From positions 2,585,001 to 2,649,000 of the forward strand of contig NZ_LT629751.1 of NCBI RefSeq assembly GCF_900104805.1: 64,000 bases of DNA, given 5' to 3'. Shown here piece by piece: positions 28,098 through 37,252 of the stretch. A program made the translations under genes and the position numbers. The DNA comes from Pseudomonas oryzae (GTDB lineage Bacteria; Pseudomonadota; Gammaproteobacteria; Pseudomonadales; Pseudomonadaceae). Positions within the stretch are counted from its first letter, which is position 1, and each line of letters opens with the position of its first letter. The notes beneath the pieces are model-generated. The model ran no database searches and had not been told where the DNA came from. It saw only the letters and a list, made by a program, of their open reading frames with translations.

Positions 28098-30518
28098 ATG
28101 ACCTGCGCCTCCTGCGTCGGCCGCGTCGAGCGTGTCCTGCGCAAGGTGCCCGGGGTCACCGCAGCCAGCGTCAACCTCGCCAGTGCGCGTGCCGAGGTCA
28201 GCTTCGCCGGCACGCCTGACGTCGCCGCCACCATCGCGGCGGTGCAGCGGGCCGGCTACCAGGTCGGCGAGGAAACCATCGAGCTGAGCGTGGCCGGCAT
28301 GACCTGCGCCTCCTGCGTGGCGCGGGTCGAGCGCATGCTGGACAGGGTGCCCGGCGTCACCGCGGCGCACGTCAACCTGGCCAGCGAGCGCGCCCGGGTG
28401 CGCGTGCTGCGCGGCGTGCCGGCCGGCGCGCTGGTCGCCGCCATCGAGCGCGCCGGCTACACGGCCGAGCCGCTGGCCGCCGCCGGCGCGCAGATGGATG
28501 CCGAGGAAGCGCGGCGCCACGCCGAGCTGGCCGAACTGCAGCGCTCGCTGCTGCTCGCCGCGCTGTTCACCCTGCCGGTGTTCCTGCTGGAGATGGGCGC
28601 ACACCTGATTCCCGCCCTGCACCACTGGATCCTCGCCACCCTCGGCCAGCAGACCAACTGGATCGTGCAGGGCGTGCTCACCAGCGCCGTGCTGTTCGGC
28701 CCCGGCCGGCGCTTCTTCCGCCTCGGCGTGCCGGCGCTGCTGCGCGGCGCGCCGGACATGAACTCGCTGGTGGCGGTCGGCACCAGCGCCGCCTGGCTGT
28801 TCTCGCTGGTCGCCACCCTTGCCCCCGGCCTGCTGCCGGCCGGCACCGTGCACGTCTACTACGAGGCGGCGGCGGTGATCGTCAGCCTGATCCTGCTCGG
28901 CCGCCTGCTCGAGGCTCGCGCCAAGGGCCGTACCTCGGAGGCGATCAAGCGCCTGATCGGCCTGCAGCCGCGCAGCGCCCGCGTGCGCCGCGACGGCGAG
29001 CTGCTGGAGGTGGCCATCGACGCGGTGCGCGTCGGCGACTGGGTGGAAGTGCGTCCCGGCGAGCGGGTGCCGGTGGACGGCGAGGTGGTCGAGGGGCACA
29101 GCTTCGTCGACGAGTCGATGATCACCGGCGAACCGCTGCCGGTGGAGAAGGCCCCCGGCAGCGCGGCGGTCGGCGGCACCATCAACCAGAACGGTGCGCT
29201 GACCCTGCGCACCACGCGCATCGGCGCTGACAGCGTGCTGGCGCAGATCATCCGCCTGGTCGAGCAGGCGCAGGGCGCCAAGCTGCCGATCCAGGCGCTG
29301 GTCGATCGCGTCACCCTGTGGTTCGTGCCGGCGGTGCTGCTCGCCGCCCTGCTCAGCTTCGCTACCTGGCTGCTGTTCGGTCCGGAGCCGGCGCTGACCT
29401 TCGCCCTGGTCAACGCGGTGGCGGTGCTGATCGTCGCCTGCCCCTGCGCCATGGGCCTGGCCACGCCGACCTCGATCATGGTCGGCACCGGACGCGCCGC
29501 CGAGCTGGGCGTGCTGTTCCGCCAGGGCACCGCGCTGCAGTCGCTCAAGGATGCTCGCGTGGTGGCGCTGGACAAGACCGGCACGCTGACCCGCGGCAAG
29601 CCGGCGCTGACCGACCTGCTGCTCGCCGAGGGCTGCACCCGTGCCGCCGTGCTGGCCAAGGTGGCGGCGGTCGAGAACAAGTCCGAGCACCCCATCGCCC
29701 GCGCCATCGTCGCCGCCGCGCAGGCGGAGGGCCTGGCGCTCGGCCGGCTGGAGCACTTCGAGGCGGTCACCGGCCTTGGCGTGCGCGCCACGGTGGACGG
29801 CGTGCGCGTGGAGATCGGCGCCGACCGCTTCATGGCGCAGCTCGGCCTGGACGTCGACGTGTTCGCCGCCGACGCCCGGCGCCTGGCCGACGAGGCCAAG
29901 ACCCCGCTGTACGCCGCCGTCGACGGTCGCCTGGCGGCCATGCTGGCGGTGGCCGACCCGCTCAAGGACGGCACGCCCGAAGCGATCCGCGCGCTGCACG
30001 GCCTGGGCCTCAGGGTGGCGATGATCACCGGCGACAACCGCCGTACCGCCGAGGCCATCGCCCGGGCGCTCGGCATCGACGAGGTGGTCGCCGAGGTGCT
30101 GCCGGACGGCAAGGTCGACGCGGTCGAACGCCTCAAGGCCGCCCACGGTCGCCTCGCTTTCGTCGGCGACGGCATCAACGACGCCCCGGCGCTGGCTGCC
30201 GCCGACGTCGGCCTGGCCATCGGCAGCGGCACCGACGTGGCCATCGAGGCCGCCGACGTGGTGCTGATGTCCGGCGACCTGCGCGGCGTACCGAGCGCCA
30301 TCGCCCTGTCGCGGGCGACCCTCGGCAACATCCGCCAGAACCTGTTCTGGGCCTTCGCCTACAACACCGCGCTGATCCCGCTGGCCGCCGGGGCGCTCTA
30401 CCCGGTGAACGGCATGCTGCTGTCGCCGATCTTCGCCGCCGGCGCCATGGCCCTGTCCAGCGTGTTCGTGCTCGGCAACGCCCTGCGCCTCAAGCGTTTC
30501 CAGCCGCCGGCGCTGTAG
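28098..30518 (+). CDS. copA: Copper-exporting P1B-type ATPase, apparent 5' frameshift
   Basis: A CopA-type Cu(I) exporter with two N-terminal heavy-metal domains (MTCASC at about residues 1-6 and 71-76 of this reading). The actuator motif TGEP is at about 341, the metal-site CPC at about 447, phosphorylation motif DKTGT at about 491 and GDGIND near 689. The ATG at 28098 lies inside the first metal domain and cuts off its first strand. An ATG at 28036 with a ribosome site sits at the expected place but is out of frame. One extra C in the C8 run at 28049-28056 would join it and restore LHLSIDG before the first CASC. Either a sequencing error, a slippage site or a CTG start explains this. Confidence 0.9.
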   Translation: MTCASCVGRVERVLRKVPGVTAASVNLASARAEVSFAGTPDVAATIAAVQRAGYQVGEETIELSVAGMTCASCVARVERMLDRVPGVTAAHVNLASERARVRVLRGVPAGALVAAIERAGYTAEPLAAAGAQMDAEEARRHAELAELQRSLLLAALFTLPVFLLEMGAHLIPALHHWILATLGQQTNWIVQGVLTSAVLFGPGRRFFRLGVPALLRGAPDMNSLVAVGTSAAWLFSLVATLAPGLLPAGTVHVYYEAAAVIVSLILLGRLLEARAKGRTSEAIKRLIGLQPRSARVRRDGELLEVAIDAVRVGDWVEVRPGERVPVDGEVVEGHSFVDESMITGEPLPVEKAPGSAAVGGTINQNGALTLRTTRIGADSVLAQIIRLVEQAQGAKLPIQALVDRVTLWFVPAVLLAALLSFATWLLFGPEPALTFALVNAVAVLIVACPCAMGLATPTSIMVGTGRAAELGVLFRQGTALQSLKDARVVALDKTGTLTRGKPALTDLLLAEGCTRAAVLAKVAAVENKSEHPIARAIVAAAQAEGLALGRLEHFEAVTGLGVRATVDGVRVEIGADRFMAQLGLDVDVFAADARRLADEAKTPLYAAVDGRLAAMLAVADPLKDGTPEAIRALHGLGLRVAMITGDNRRTAEAIARALGIDEVVAEVLPDGKVDAVERLKAAHGRLAFVGDGINDAPALAAADVGLAIGSGTDVAIEAADVVLMSGDLRGVPSAIALSRATLGNIRQNLFWAFAYNTALIPLAAGALYPVNGMLLSPIFAAGAMALSSVFVLGNALRLKRFQPPAL

Positions 30519-30596
30519 CGGCACGCCGGCCGTCGCATCGCCGCGCGCGGCCGGCTGCTAAGATGGGGCGACAACTCCCAGCCAAGGATCGCCCCC

Positions 30597-31274
30597 ATGC
30601 GCCGTCTCGCCACCCTGTTCGCCGGCCTCGCCCTCAGCGCCCAGGCCCTCGCCTTCTCGCTCGCCGACCTTAGCCAGCAGGACGCCAGCGGCGGCCTCAA
30701 GGACGCCCTCAGCCAGGGCGCGCAGATCGCCGTGCAGCAGCTCGGCAAGCCCGGCGGCTTCAGCAACGACCCGCAGGTGCGCATCGGCCTGCCCGGCAAC
30801 CTCGGCAGGGTCGCCAACACCATGAAGATGATGGGCATGGGCGCCCAGGTCGAGCAGCTCGAGCTGACCATGAACCAGGCCGCCGAGGCGGCGGTGCCGC
30901 GGGCGCAGGCGCTGTTGCTGGAGGCGGTGAAGAAGATGACCATCAGCGATGCCAAGGCCATCCTCGCCGGTCCGCAGGACGCCGCCACCCAGTACCTCGA
31001 CCGCAGCAGCCGCGAGCAGATCCGCGCCCAGTTCCTGCCCATGGTCAAGCAGGCCACCGACCAGGTCGGCCTGGCCCAGCAGTACAACGCCTTCGCCGGC
31101 ACCGCCGCCAACTTCGGCGTGGTCGACGCCAAGAGCGCCAACCTCGAAGGCTACGTCACCGAGCAGGCACTCGACGGCCTGTTCCAGGTGATCGCCGAGC
31201 AGGAGGCCGGCATCCGCCAGAACCCGGCCGGCGCCGCCACCAGCCTGGCCAAGAAGGTCTTCGGCGTGCTGTGA
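30597..31274 (+). CDS. DUF4197 periplasmic protein
   Basis: A 225-residue exported protein with signal peptide MRRLATLFAGLALSAQALA. The mature part matches the DUF4197 pattern: SGGLKDALSQGAQIAVQQLG, then FSNDPQVRIGLPGNL and a helical C terminus with VTEQALDGLFQVIAEQE. Function unknown. It stands alone, followed by the two small-RNA-like units. Confidence 0.85.
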   Translation: MRRLATLFAGLALSAQALAFSLADLSQQDASGGLKDALSQGAQIAVQQLGKPGGFSNDPQVRIGLPGNLGRVANTMKMMGMGAQVEQLELTMNQAAEAAVPRAQALLLEAVKKMTISDAKAILAGPQDAATQYLDRSSREQIRAQFLPMVKQATDQVGLAQQYNAFAGTAANFGVVDAKSANLEGYVTEQALDGLFQVIAEQEAGIRQNPAGAATSLAKKVFGVL

Positions 31275-31312
31275 GGACGCTCCGCGGCGGGCCGACGCCG
31301 CCGTGATCGCCC

Positions 31313-31345
31313 TTCACGTTTTCTTCACGTCCGCCTCGGCACTAT
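31313..31345 (+). promoter_or_regulatory. CreB-type box and -10 element, copy 1
   Basis: TTCAC-GTTTTC-TTCAC (31313-31328) is an exact match to the CreB/BlrA tag TTCAC-N6-TTCAC. It is followed after 11 bases by CACTAT (31340-31345), a spacing typical of activator boxes of the PhoB/OmpR class that replace the -35. Confidence 0.6.
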
Positions 31346-31351
31346 CGATCT

Positions 31352-31416
31352 CGCTGATGGATCAGCCCCCTTGGTAAGAAAAGCACGAAGCCCGCGCCAC
31401 GCGGGCTTCGTGCTGT
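31352..31416 (+). ncRNA. Putative small RNA, copy 1
   Basis: Predicted from promoter, structure and duplication, not from a known family. After the -10 comes a hairpin GCTGA-TGGA-TCAGC with GGA in the loop, then a C-rich single-stranded stretch CCCCCTTGG and AAGAAAA. It ends in a perfect 15-bp stem (31382-31396 with 31400-31414) with a 3-base loop. The estimated length is about 65 bases. A second similar unit follows 178 bases downstream. The C-rich stretch could pair with Shine-Dalgarno sequences; the GGA loop resembles a CsrA/RsmA site. Confidence 0.55.
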
Positions 31417-31490
31417 CTGGCGTGCGCTGCCGCTCGACGACTGCGCGGCATGCGGCCCGGCCCGCCCCTCATCGGCAGGTCTCGCCGCCC

Positions 31491-31523
31491 TTCACGTTTT
31501 GTTGACATGCCCCGCGGCACTAT
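31491..31523 (+). promoter_or_regulatory. CreB-type box and -10 element, copy 2
   Basis: TTCAC-GTTTTG-TTGAC (31491-31506) matches the CreB tag with one mismatch. CACTAT (31518-31523) follows after exactly 11 bases, as in copy 1. Confidence 0.5.
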
Positions 31524-31529
31524 CGAAGC

Positions 31530-31590
31530 AGCTGAAGGACCAGCGCCCCTAGGCAAGAAAGTGAGAGGCCCGCCACACGCGGGCTTTTTG
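31530..31590 (+). ncRNA. Putative small RNA, copy 2
   Basis: Aligns with copy 1 without gaps for about 70 bases from the box onward. It has GCTG-AAGGAC-CAGC, again with GGA in the loop, a C-rich GCGCCCC stretch, then AAGAAA. The terminator is GCCCGC/GCGGGC with a 5-base loop and TTTTT, a better Rho-independent form than copy 1. Estimated length about 61 bases. No protein is encoded in common with copy 1. Confidence 0.55.
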
Positions 31591-31678
31591 CTGTCCGCAG
31601 ACCGGGCAGGCACGGCGCCGGCGAGCCACTACACTGTGCAGCGCACGCCATGCCAGCGATTCAGGGAGAGACACCGAC

Positions 31679-32029
31679 ATGGAACTGGCCTTGTTGTCCG
31701 ACGATGAGATCCTCGCCGTCGCCACCCCCATCATGGACAACCTGATGGACGCCTCCAGCGCCCTAGACCACGCGCGCCACGTGCGCGACTTCACCGAGCG
31801 CGCCCGGGCGATCGTCACCCCCGAGCATCTGCAGCAGGTCGGCGAGCGCTACCAGCGCGAGAAGGGCCAGTTCGCCCGGCGCAAGCCGGTGGCCATCTTC
31901 CGCCGCCCCGACTCGGTGGTGGTGATCTGGAAGCAGTGGTTCAGCCGCGAGCCCGGCGAGTACGTGGCCGAGCTGCTGCTGGTCGAGCGCGACGGCCGCT
32001 ACCTGGTCGACCACGTGATGGTGTTCTGA
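31679..32029 (+). CDS. Conserved hypothetical protein
   Basis: A 116-residue soluble protein beginning MELALLSDDEILAVATPIMDNLMDAS and ending YLVDHVMVF. It has a helical, acidic N-terminal half with HARHVRDFTERARAIV, and a beta-rich C-terminal half with VAIFRRPDSVVVIWKQWF. I have a sense of close relatives in other Pseudomonas but know no domain name or function. A GGGAGAG site precedes the ATG. The following MAPEG gene is 20 bases downstream on the same strand. Confidence 0.75.
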   Translation: MELALLSDDEILAVATPIMDNLMDASSALDHARHVRDFTERARAIVTPEHLQQVGERYQREKGQFARRKPVAIFRRPDSVVVIWKQWFSREPGEYVAELLLVERDGRYLVDHVMVF

Positions 32030-32049
32030 GAGCAGGTCGGGAGACGCAC

Positions 32050-32466
32050 ATGGCGAACACGGACATCCTCGCACCGATGCTGGCGCTGATCGGCTGGACC
32101 CTGCTGGTCCTGCTGCTGATCCCCTGGCGACGCTTCCGCGCCGCCTTCGCCGGGCGGGTGAGCGCCGAGGACTTCCGCTTCGGCGAGTCGCCCCGGGTGC
32201 CGCCCGAGGTGAGCCTCCCCAACCGCAACCTGCAGAACCTGCTGGAAGTGCCGCTGCTGTTCTACGTGCTCTGCCTGGTCGGCTACCTGACCCGGCAGAT
32301 CGACCTCGTGGCGCTCGGTCTGGCCTGGGGCTACGTCGGCCTGCGCGTGCTGCACAGCCTGGTGCATCTGACCTACAACCGGGTGTTCCACCGCTTCCTG
32401 GTGTTCGCCGCCAGCAACCTGCTGCTGGCGATCCTGTGGGCACGCCTGCTGCCGGCGCTGGTCTGA
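32050..32466 (+). CDS. MAPEG-family membrane protein
   Basis: A 138-residue protein with four hydrophobic segments (about 8-25, 62-80, 85-103 and 115-135) and the MAPEG-type motif NRNLQNLLEVPLLFYVLC (about 58-75), then RVLHSLVHLTYN. MAPEG proteins include membrane glutathione transferases; bacterial members are mostly uncharacterised. It ends 3 bases before the convergent cupin gene. Confidence 0.8.
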   Translation: MANTDILAPMLALIGWTLLVLLLIPWRRFRAAFAGRVSAEDFRFGESPRVPPEVSLPNRNLQNLLEVPLLFYVLCLVGYLTRQIDLVALGLAWGYVGLRVLHSLVHLTYNRVFHRFLVFAASNLLLAILWARLLPALV

Positions 32467-32469
32467 CGC

Positions 32470-33147
32470 TCAGCGCAGGTCCCAGCAGGTCGGCGCGCCG
32501 ACATGCCCGGTCTTGACGAACAGCAGGGCGCCCGACGCGGAATGCCGGCGCGCGACGCCGCCGGGCGGCTGGCGCAACCAGCTGCCGGCCGGGTAGTCGC
32601 CGTGCGCATCGCTCAACGCCCCTTCCAGCACGAACAGCTCCTCGCCGCCCGGGCACTCCCGGGCCGGCAGCAGACTGCCGGGCTGCAGACGCAGCAACGC
32701 CGTGCGCACGCCAGCATGCGCGTGCAGCGGCAGCACGGCGACCCCCGCCTCCTCGCCCGCCTGCCAGGCCTGCGCGCGGCTGTCCAGGCGCAGCTCGCGA
32801 TGATCGTCGGGAGCGAACTGCCAGAGCTTGACCAGCAGGGTGCAGCCGGGACCTGAGGCGGGGCTGTGCCGGCTGCCCGGCGGATTGCGCAGATAGCTGC
32901 CGGCCGGGTAGTCGCCGCTCTCGTCGCTGAATACCCCCTCCAGCACCAGGATCTCCTCGCCGCCGCCGTGCACATGCGCGGGGAAACGGCTGCCGGGGGC
33001 GAAACGCACCAGACTGGTGGCGCGCGCCACCTCGTCGCCGAGGCGGTCGAGCGGGATGCGCTGCACGCCCGGCTGCGGCGAGTCCTGCCAGGGCTGCGCG
33101 GCGGTGCGGATCACCACGCGCTGCGCGAAATCATCATTCAGGTTCAC
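32470..33147 (-). CDS. Double-cupin (ChrR-like) protein
   Basis: A 225-residue protein made of two repeated cupin units. The first (about 40-105) has FPAHVHGGGEEILVLEGVFSDE, with His/His/Glu metal ligands. The second (about 140-205) has LLPARECPGGEELFVLEGALSDAHGDYPAGSW, in which the His positions are partly lost. This resembles the C-terminal cupin of anti-sigma factor ChrR, but the zinc anti-sigma domain is missing, so it is not expected to bind a sigma factor. It overlaps the MFS gene by 4 bases (ATGA). Confidence 0.78.
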   Translation of the reverse strand: MNLNDDFAQRVVIRTAAQPWQDSPQPGVQRIPLDRLGDEVARATSLVRFAPGSRFPAHVHGGGEEILVLEGVFSDESGDYPAGSYLRNPPGSRHSPASGPGCTLLVKLWQFAPDDHRELRLDSRAQAWQAGEEAGVAVLPLHAHAGVRTALLRLQPGSLLPARECPGGEELFVLEGALSDAHGDYPAGSWLRQPPGGVARRHSASGALLFVKTGHVGAPTCWDLR

Positions 33148-34328
33148 GGTCGGCGCCCTCCGCGGCGCAGCAGCACCAGCGCCGCCAGGGAGAACAGGGC
33201 GCCGGCATGAAAGGTCGTCGCCGCATCATACGTCTGCCACAGCCAGCCGGCGATGCCGCTGGCCAGCAGCAGGGCGACGCCGCTGACCAGGTTGAACAGG
33301 CCGAAGGCGGTGCCCTTGAGTTCGGCCGGCGTGGTATCCGCCACCAGGGTGGCGAGGATGCCCTGGCTGAAGCCCATGTGCAGCCCCCACAGGGCGACGC
33401 CGAGCAGCACCGGACCGAGCGACACCGCCCAGGCCAACGCCAGGTCGGCGAGCGCCAGCAACAGTATGCCGACGCTGAGCAGCCGTTCGCGGCCGATGCG
33501 GTCGGACAGCCGGCCAACCGGATAGGCCGACAGCATGTAGCAGGCCGCCATCACCACCATCACCAGCGGCACCCAGCTGGCGGCGAGGCCGAGTTGCTCG
33601 GCGCGCAGTATCAGGAAGGCCTCGCTGAAACGCGCGAGGGTGAACAGCGCGCCGATCACCACCACCCGCCAGTAGGCCGGGGTGAAGCCGCGCAGCGCGT
33701 CGAGGTGGATGGGCGAGCGGAACTGCCGCGGCGCGTCCGCGTGCGCCGGCTCCTCGACACCGAAGGCCAGCATGGCCAGGCACAGCAGCGCCGGCAGCAC
33801 GGCGAACCACAGCACCAGGGCAATGTCGCCGCCAAGCCACAGCATCAGCAGGATCGCCAGCAGCGGGCCGAGGAAGGCGCCGACGGTATCCATCGACTGG
33901 CGCAGACCGAAGCACGCCCCGCGGATCGCCGGCGGCGCCACATCGGCGATCAGCGCATCGCGCGGGGCGCCGCGGATACCCTTGCCGAGGCGGTCGAGCA
34001 GGCGGGCGCCGAACACCAGCTCGGCCGAGTGGGCCAGCGGGAACAGCGGCTTGCTCAGCGCCGCCAGGCCGTAGCCGAGCAGCAGCAGGACCTTGCGCTT
34101 GCCCAGGTAGTCGCTGAGCGCCCCGGAAAACACCTTGACCACCAGCGCCGTGGCCTCGGCCACGCCCTCGATCAGGCCGACGGTGAGCATGCCGAGGCCC
34201 AGGCTGCCGACCAGGAAGAGCGGCAGCAGGCTGTGCACCAGCTCGGACGACACGTCCATGAACAGGCTGACCATGCCCAGCGCCCAGACGGTGCGCGGGA
34301 TCGACGGCGGAGCTGCCGGTGCGGGCAT
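33144..34328 (-). CDS. MFS transporter
   Basis: A 394-residue major-facilitator protein with about 11-12 membrane segments. It carries the MFS loop motif GALSDYLGKRKVLLLLGYG (about 69-87) and a second-half equivalent GRLSDRIGRERLLSVG (about 272-287). The motif LDRLGKGIRGAPRDALIAD (about 111-129) is shared with a subgroup of uncharacterised bacterial drug/metabolite exporters. The substrate is unknown. It is translationally coupled to the cupin gene. Confidence 0.85.
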   Translation of the reverse strand: MPAPAAPPSIPRTVWALGMVSLFMDVSSELVHSLLPLFLVGSLGLGMLTVGLIEGVAEATALVVKVFSGALSDYLGKRKVLLLLGYGLAALSKPLFPLAHSAELVFGARLLDRLGKGIRGAPRDALIADVAPPAIRGACFGLRQSMDTVGAFLGPLLAILLMLWLGGDIALVLWFAVLPALLCLAMLAFGVEEPAHADAPRQFRSPIHLDALRGFTPAYWRVVVIGALFTLARFSEAFLILRAEQLGLAASWVPLVMVVMAACYMLSAYPVGRLSDRIGRERLLSVGILLLALADLALAWAVSLGPVLLGVALWGLHMGFSQGILATLVADTTPAELKGTAFGLFNLVSGVALLLASGIAGWLWQTYDAATTFHAGALFSLAALVLLRRGGRRP

Positions 34329-34488
34329 GTCCCTGGCCTCCAGGCGTGCAGAGCGGATTCGCCCTGGTTGGCCTCAGCGTAGCCGGCCGGGCGACGGGCG
34401 GTGCGGACGGCGCCACCGGCCGGTTGGCGCCGCCACGCCGGCTCTGCAAGACTCAATGTGAACCCTCAGCGCCAGCGAGGTCGCCACC

Positions 34489-34911
34489 ATGCTCCAGCCG
34501 GCACGCATCCTGACCATCGGTATCGACCGCCCCCTGCCCGAAGTGGCGGCCTTCCTCGCCGAACCGCGCAACTACCCGCGCTGGGCCAGCGGCCTGGCCG
34601 ATGGCCTGGAACCCGCGGCGGACAGCCCGCTGCTGCCGCTGTCCGGCAGCGAGTGGCTGGCCAGCACGCCGCACGGCCGCCTGCGTATCCGCTTCAGCCC
34701 GGCCAATCCCTTCGGTGTCGCCGACCACTGGGTCCGCCTCGAGGACGGCCGCATCGTCTACGTGCCGCTGCGCGTGGTGGCCAATGGCGACGGCAGCACG
34801 GTCGAACTGACCCTGTTCCGCCGCCCCGACGAGGACGACGAAAGCTTCGCCGCCGACTGCGACTGGGTGCGCCGCGACCTGCTGACCCTGCGTCGCGTGC
34901 TCGGCGGCTGA
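34489..34911 (+). CDS. SRPBCC (polyketide cyclase/START-like) protein
   Basis: A 140-residue single-domain protein. The N terminus RILTIGIDRPLPEVAAFLAEPRNYPRWASGL is the characteristic first strand, helix and tryptophan motif of the SRPBCC fold. The C terminal helix is FAADCDWVRRDLLTLRRVL. Such proteins bind hydrophobic ligands; no ligand can be deduced. It ends 7 bases from the convergent eutC. Confidence 0.75.
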   Translation: MLQPARILTIGIDRPLPEVAAFLAEPRNYPRWASGLADGLEPAADSPLLPLSGSEWLASTPHGRLRIRFSPANPFGVADHWVRLEDGRIVYVPLRVVANGDGSTVELTLFRRPDEDDESFAADCDWVRRDLLTLRRVLGG

Positions 34912-34918
34912 GGCGCGG

Positions 34919-35725
34919 TCAGCGCACGCCTTCGAGCAGGAAGTTGCCCTGGCCGCTGCCACCCAGGCTCGGCACCTCGGCCTCGTCCTTGAGTTCCACG
35001 CCGGACAGCTGGCGACGGCAGGCCTCGCGCATCAGGTACAGCAGACGGAAGGCGGCCATGCCGTAGCTGAGGCCCTCCAGGCGCACGTTGGAGATGCAGT
35101 TGCGGTAGGCGTCGGTGAGGCCGACCTTGGGACCCCAGGTGAAGTACAGGCCGAGGCTGTCCGGCGAGCTGAGCCCCGGGCGCTCGCCGATCAGGATCAC
35201 CGTCATCTTCGCGCCGAGCAGCTCGCCGACCTCGTCGGCCACCGCCACCCGGCCCTGCTCGACCAGGCTCACCGGCGCCAGACTCCAGCCCTCGGCGCGC
35301 ACCTGTTCGAGCAGGCGGTCGAGGAATGGCAGGCTGTGGCGCTGCACCGCCAGGGCGGACAGGCCGTCGGCGATGACGATGGCCAGATCAAAGCCGCCTC
35401 CGTGGGTCGCGACGTGCTCGCGCAGGATCTGCGCGGAGTCGGCGTGCAGGCGGCGGCCGAGGTCGGGGCGCTGCAGGTAGGTGTCGCGGTCCCGGGCGGC
35501 GCTGTGCAGGTGCAGGCATTCGAGGCCGAGCGAGCCGAGCGATTCGCCCAGCGCCGCGACATCGAGCGGGGTATGCACGGCGTCGCGCGCCTGGGCGTGG
35601 GCGAACTGGAAGTCCAGCTGCGCGGCGGTCGGCAGGCTGGTACCGGCACGACCGAGGGCAATGCGCGCCGGGGTCAGGCTGCGCAGCTGCTGCCAGGGAT
35701 TCTCGGTGGCGGGGGATCTGGACAT
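34919..35725 (-). CDS. eutC: Ethanolamine ammonia-lyase small subunit
   Basis: EutC is the light subunit of adenosylcobalamin-dependent ethanolamine ammonia-lyase, which converts ethanolamine to acetaldehyde and ammonia. The 268-residue protein has [10 protein letters not shown] near 20-29, then [19 protein letters not shown] and [32 protein letters not shown], all typical. The start at 35725 follows GAGGTG. A REP-like stem-loop separates it from eutB. Confidence 0.95.
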   Translation of the reverse strand: MSRSPATENPWQQLRSLTPARIALGRAGTSLPTAAQLDFQFAHAQARDAVHTPLDVAALGESLGSLGLECLHLHSAARDRDTYLQRPDLGRRLHADSAQILREHVATHGGGFDLAIVIADGLSALAVQRHSLPFLDRLLEQVRAEGWSLAPVSLVEQGRVAVADEVGELLGAKMTVILIGERPGLSSPDSLGLYFTWGPKVGLTDAYRNCISNVRLEGLSYGMAAFRLLYLMREACRRQLSGVELKDEAEVPSLGGSGQGNFLLEGVR

Positions 35726-35743
35726 CGGGCACCTCGGTTCAGG

Positions 35744-35804
35744 CGTAGGGTGCGCCGTGCGCACCATGGTCATTCGCGTGGCGGTGCGCATGGCGCACCC
35801 TACG
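35744..35804. repeat. REP-like stem-loop between eutB and eutC
   Basis: Arms of 22 bases beginning CGTAGGGTGCGCC (35744-35765, 35783-35804) match with one difference around a 17-base loop. The same element recurs at 60963-61023. Within the eut operon it may stabilise the upstream eutB message or adjust eutC levels. Confidence 0.8.
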
Positions 35805-35806
35805 GT

Positions 35807-37201
35807 TCAGGACAACTGCGCCAGCGCCTGGCGGAACGCCGGCGGCAGCTCGTCGCCCAGGCGCAGGCGGCCGCCCTGCTGGTGCAGGATGCCCATGCGC
35901 GACAGCCAGCCCTCGAACTCCGGTGCGGCGCGCAGGCCGAGCACCTGACGCGCGTACAGCGCATCATGGAACGAGGTGGTCTGGTAGTTGAGCATCACGT
36001 CGTCGGAGCCGGGGATGCCCATGATGAAGTTGATCCCCGCCGCGCCGAGCAGGGTCAGCAGCATGTCCATGTCGTCCTGGTCGGCCTCGGCATGGTTGGT
36101 GTAGCAGATGTCGCAGCCCATCGGCACGCCGAGCAGCTTGGCGCAGAAGTGGTCCTCAAGGCCGGCGCGGATGATCTGCTTGCCGTTGTACAGGTACTCC
36201 GGGCCGATGAAGCCGACCACGGTGTTGACCAGGAACGGCTTGAAGTGGCGCGCCACCGCGTAGGCGCGGGTCTCGCAGGTCTGCTGGTCGCAGCCGTGGT
36301 GGGCGTTGGCCGACAGCGCGCTGCCCTGGCCGGTCTCGAAGTACATCAGGTTGTTGCCGAGGGTGCCGCGCTTGAGACTCAGGCCGGCCTCGTAGCCCTC
36401 CTGAAGGATCTTCAGATCGATGCCGAAGCTGGCGTTGGCCGCCTGGGTGCCGGCGATCGACTGGAACACCAGGTCCAGCGGCGCGCCGCGTTCGATGGCG
36501 GCGATCGAGCTGGTGACGTGAGTCAGCACGCAGGACTGGGTGGGGATCTCGTAGCGCTGGATCACCGCGTCGAGCATCTCCAGCAGGGTGACGATCGAGC
36601 CCATGCTGTCGGTGGCCGGGTTGATGCCGATCATCGCGTCGCCGTTGCCGTAGAGCAGGCCGTCGAGGGTGCTGGCGGCGATACCGGCCGGATCGTCGGT
36701 CGGGTGGTTGGGCTGCAGGCGGGTGGACATGCGCCCGCGCAGGCCCTGGGTGTTGCGGAAACGGGTGACCACGCGGATCTTCTGCGCCACCAGAATCAGG
36801 TCCTGCACGCGCATGATCTTCGATACCGCGGCGGCCATCTCCGGGGTCAGGCCGGGGGCCAGGGCGGCCAGCGCGGCCTCGTCGGCCGCCTCGCTCAGCA
36901 GCCAGTCGCGCAGGCCGCCGACCGTGAGGTGGCTGACCGGCACGAAGGCCAGGGCGTCATGCGTGTCGATGATCAGCCGGGTGACCTCGTCGATCTCGTA
37001 GGGGATCACCGCCTCGATCAGGAAGTGCTTGAGCGGCACCTCGGCCAGCGCCATCTGCGCGGCGACCCGCTCGGCGGCGCTGGCGGCGGCGACACCGGCC
37101 AGGTAGTCGCCGGAGCGCGCCGGGGTGGCCTTGGCCAGCAGTTCGCGCAGGCTGTCGAAGCGCCAGACCTGGCCGCCGATGGTGTGGGCGAATTGGGCCA
37201 T
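35807..37201 (-). CDS. eutB: Ethanolamine ammonia-lyase large subunit
   Basis: The catalytic TIM-barrel subunit of ethanolamine ammonia-lyase. The 464-residue protein contains RFRNTQGLRGRMSTRLQPNHPTD (about 151-173), LLYGNGDAMIGINPATDS (about 187-204) and the cobalamin/substrate-region stretch FETGQGSALSANAHHGCDQQT. The C-terminal FIMGIPGSDDVMLNYQTTSFHD is also typical. Length is normal. The start at 37201 follows GAGGAG by nine bases. No eut microcompartment genes are present, as usual for pseudomonads. Confidence 0.97.
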   Translation of the reverse strand: MAQFAHTIGGQVWRFDSLRELLAKATPARSGDYLAGVAAASAAERVAAQMALAEVPLKHFLIEAVIPYEIDEVTRLIIDTHDALAFVPVSHLTVGGLRDWLLSEAADEAALAALAPGLTPEMAAAVSKIMRVQDLILVAQKIRVVTRFRNTQGLRGRMSTRLQPNHPTDDPAGIAASTLDGLLYGNGDAMIGINPATDSMGSIVTLLEMLDAVIQRYEIPTQSCVLTHVTSSIAAIERGAPLDLVFQSIAGTQAANASFGIDLKILQEGYEAGLSLKRGTLGNNLMYFETGQGSALSANAHHGCDQQTCETRAYAVARHFKPFLVNTVVGFIGPEYLYNGKQIIRAGLEDHFCAKLLGVPMGCDICYTNHAEADQDDMDMLLTLLGAAGINFIMGIPGSDDVMLNYQTTSFHDALYARQVLGLRAAPEFEGWLSRMGILHQQGGRLRLGDELPPAFRQALAQLS

Positions 37202-37252
37202 CTGTTCATTCTCCTCGCGGCGACCGCCGGGCGGCGGCCGCCGTATCAAGCG

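Noticed and set aside
31357-31377. A six-codon frame (MDQPPW) inside small-RNA copy 1
   Set aside because: Copy 2 has AAG in place of the ATG and TAG in place of the Trp codon, so coding is not conserved.
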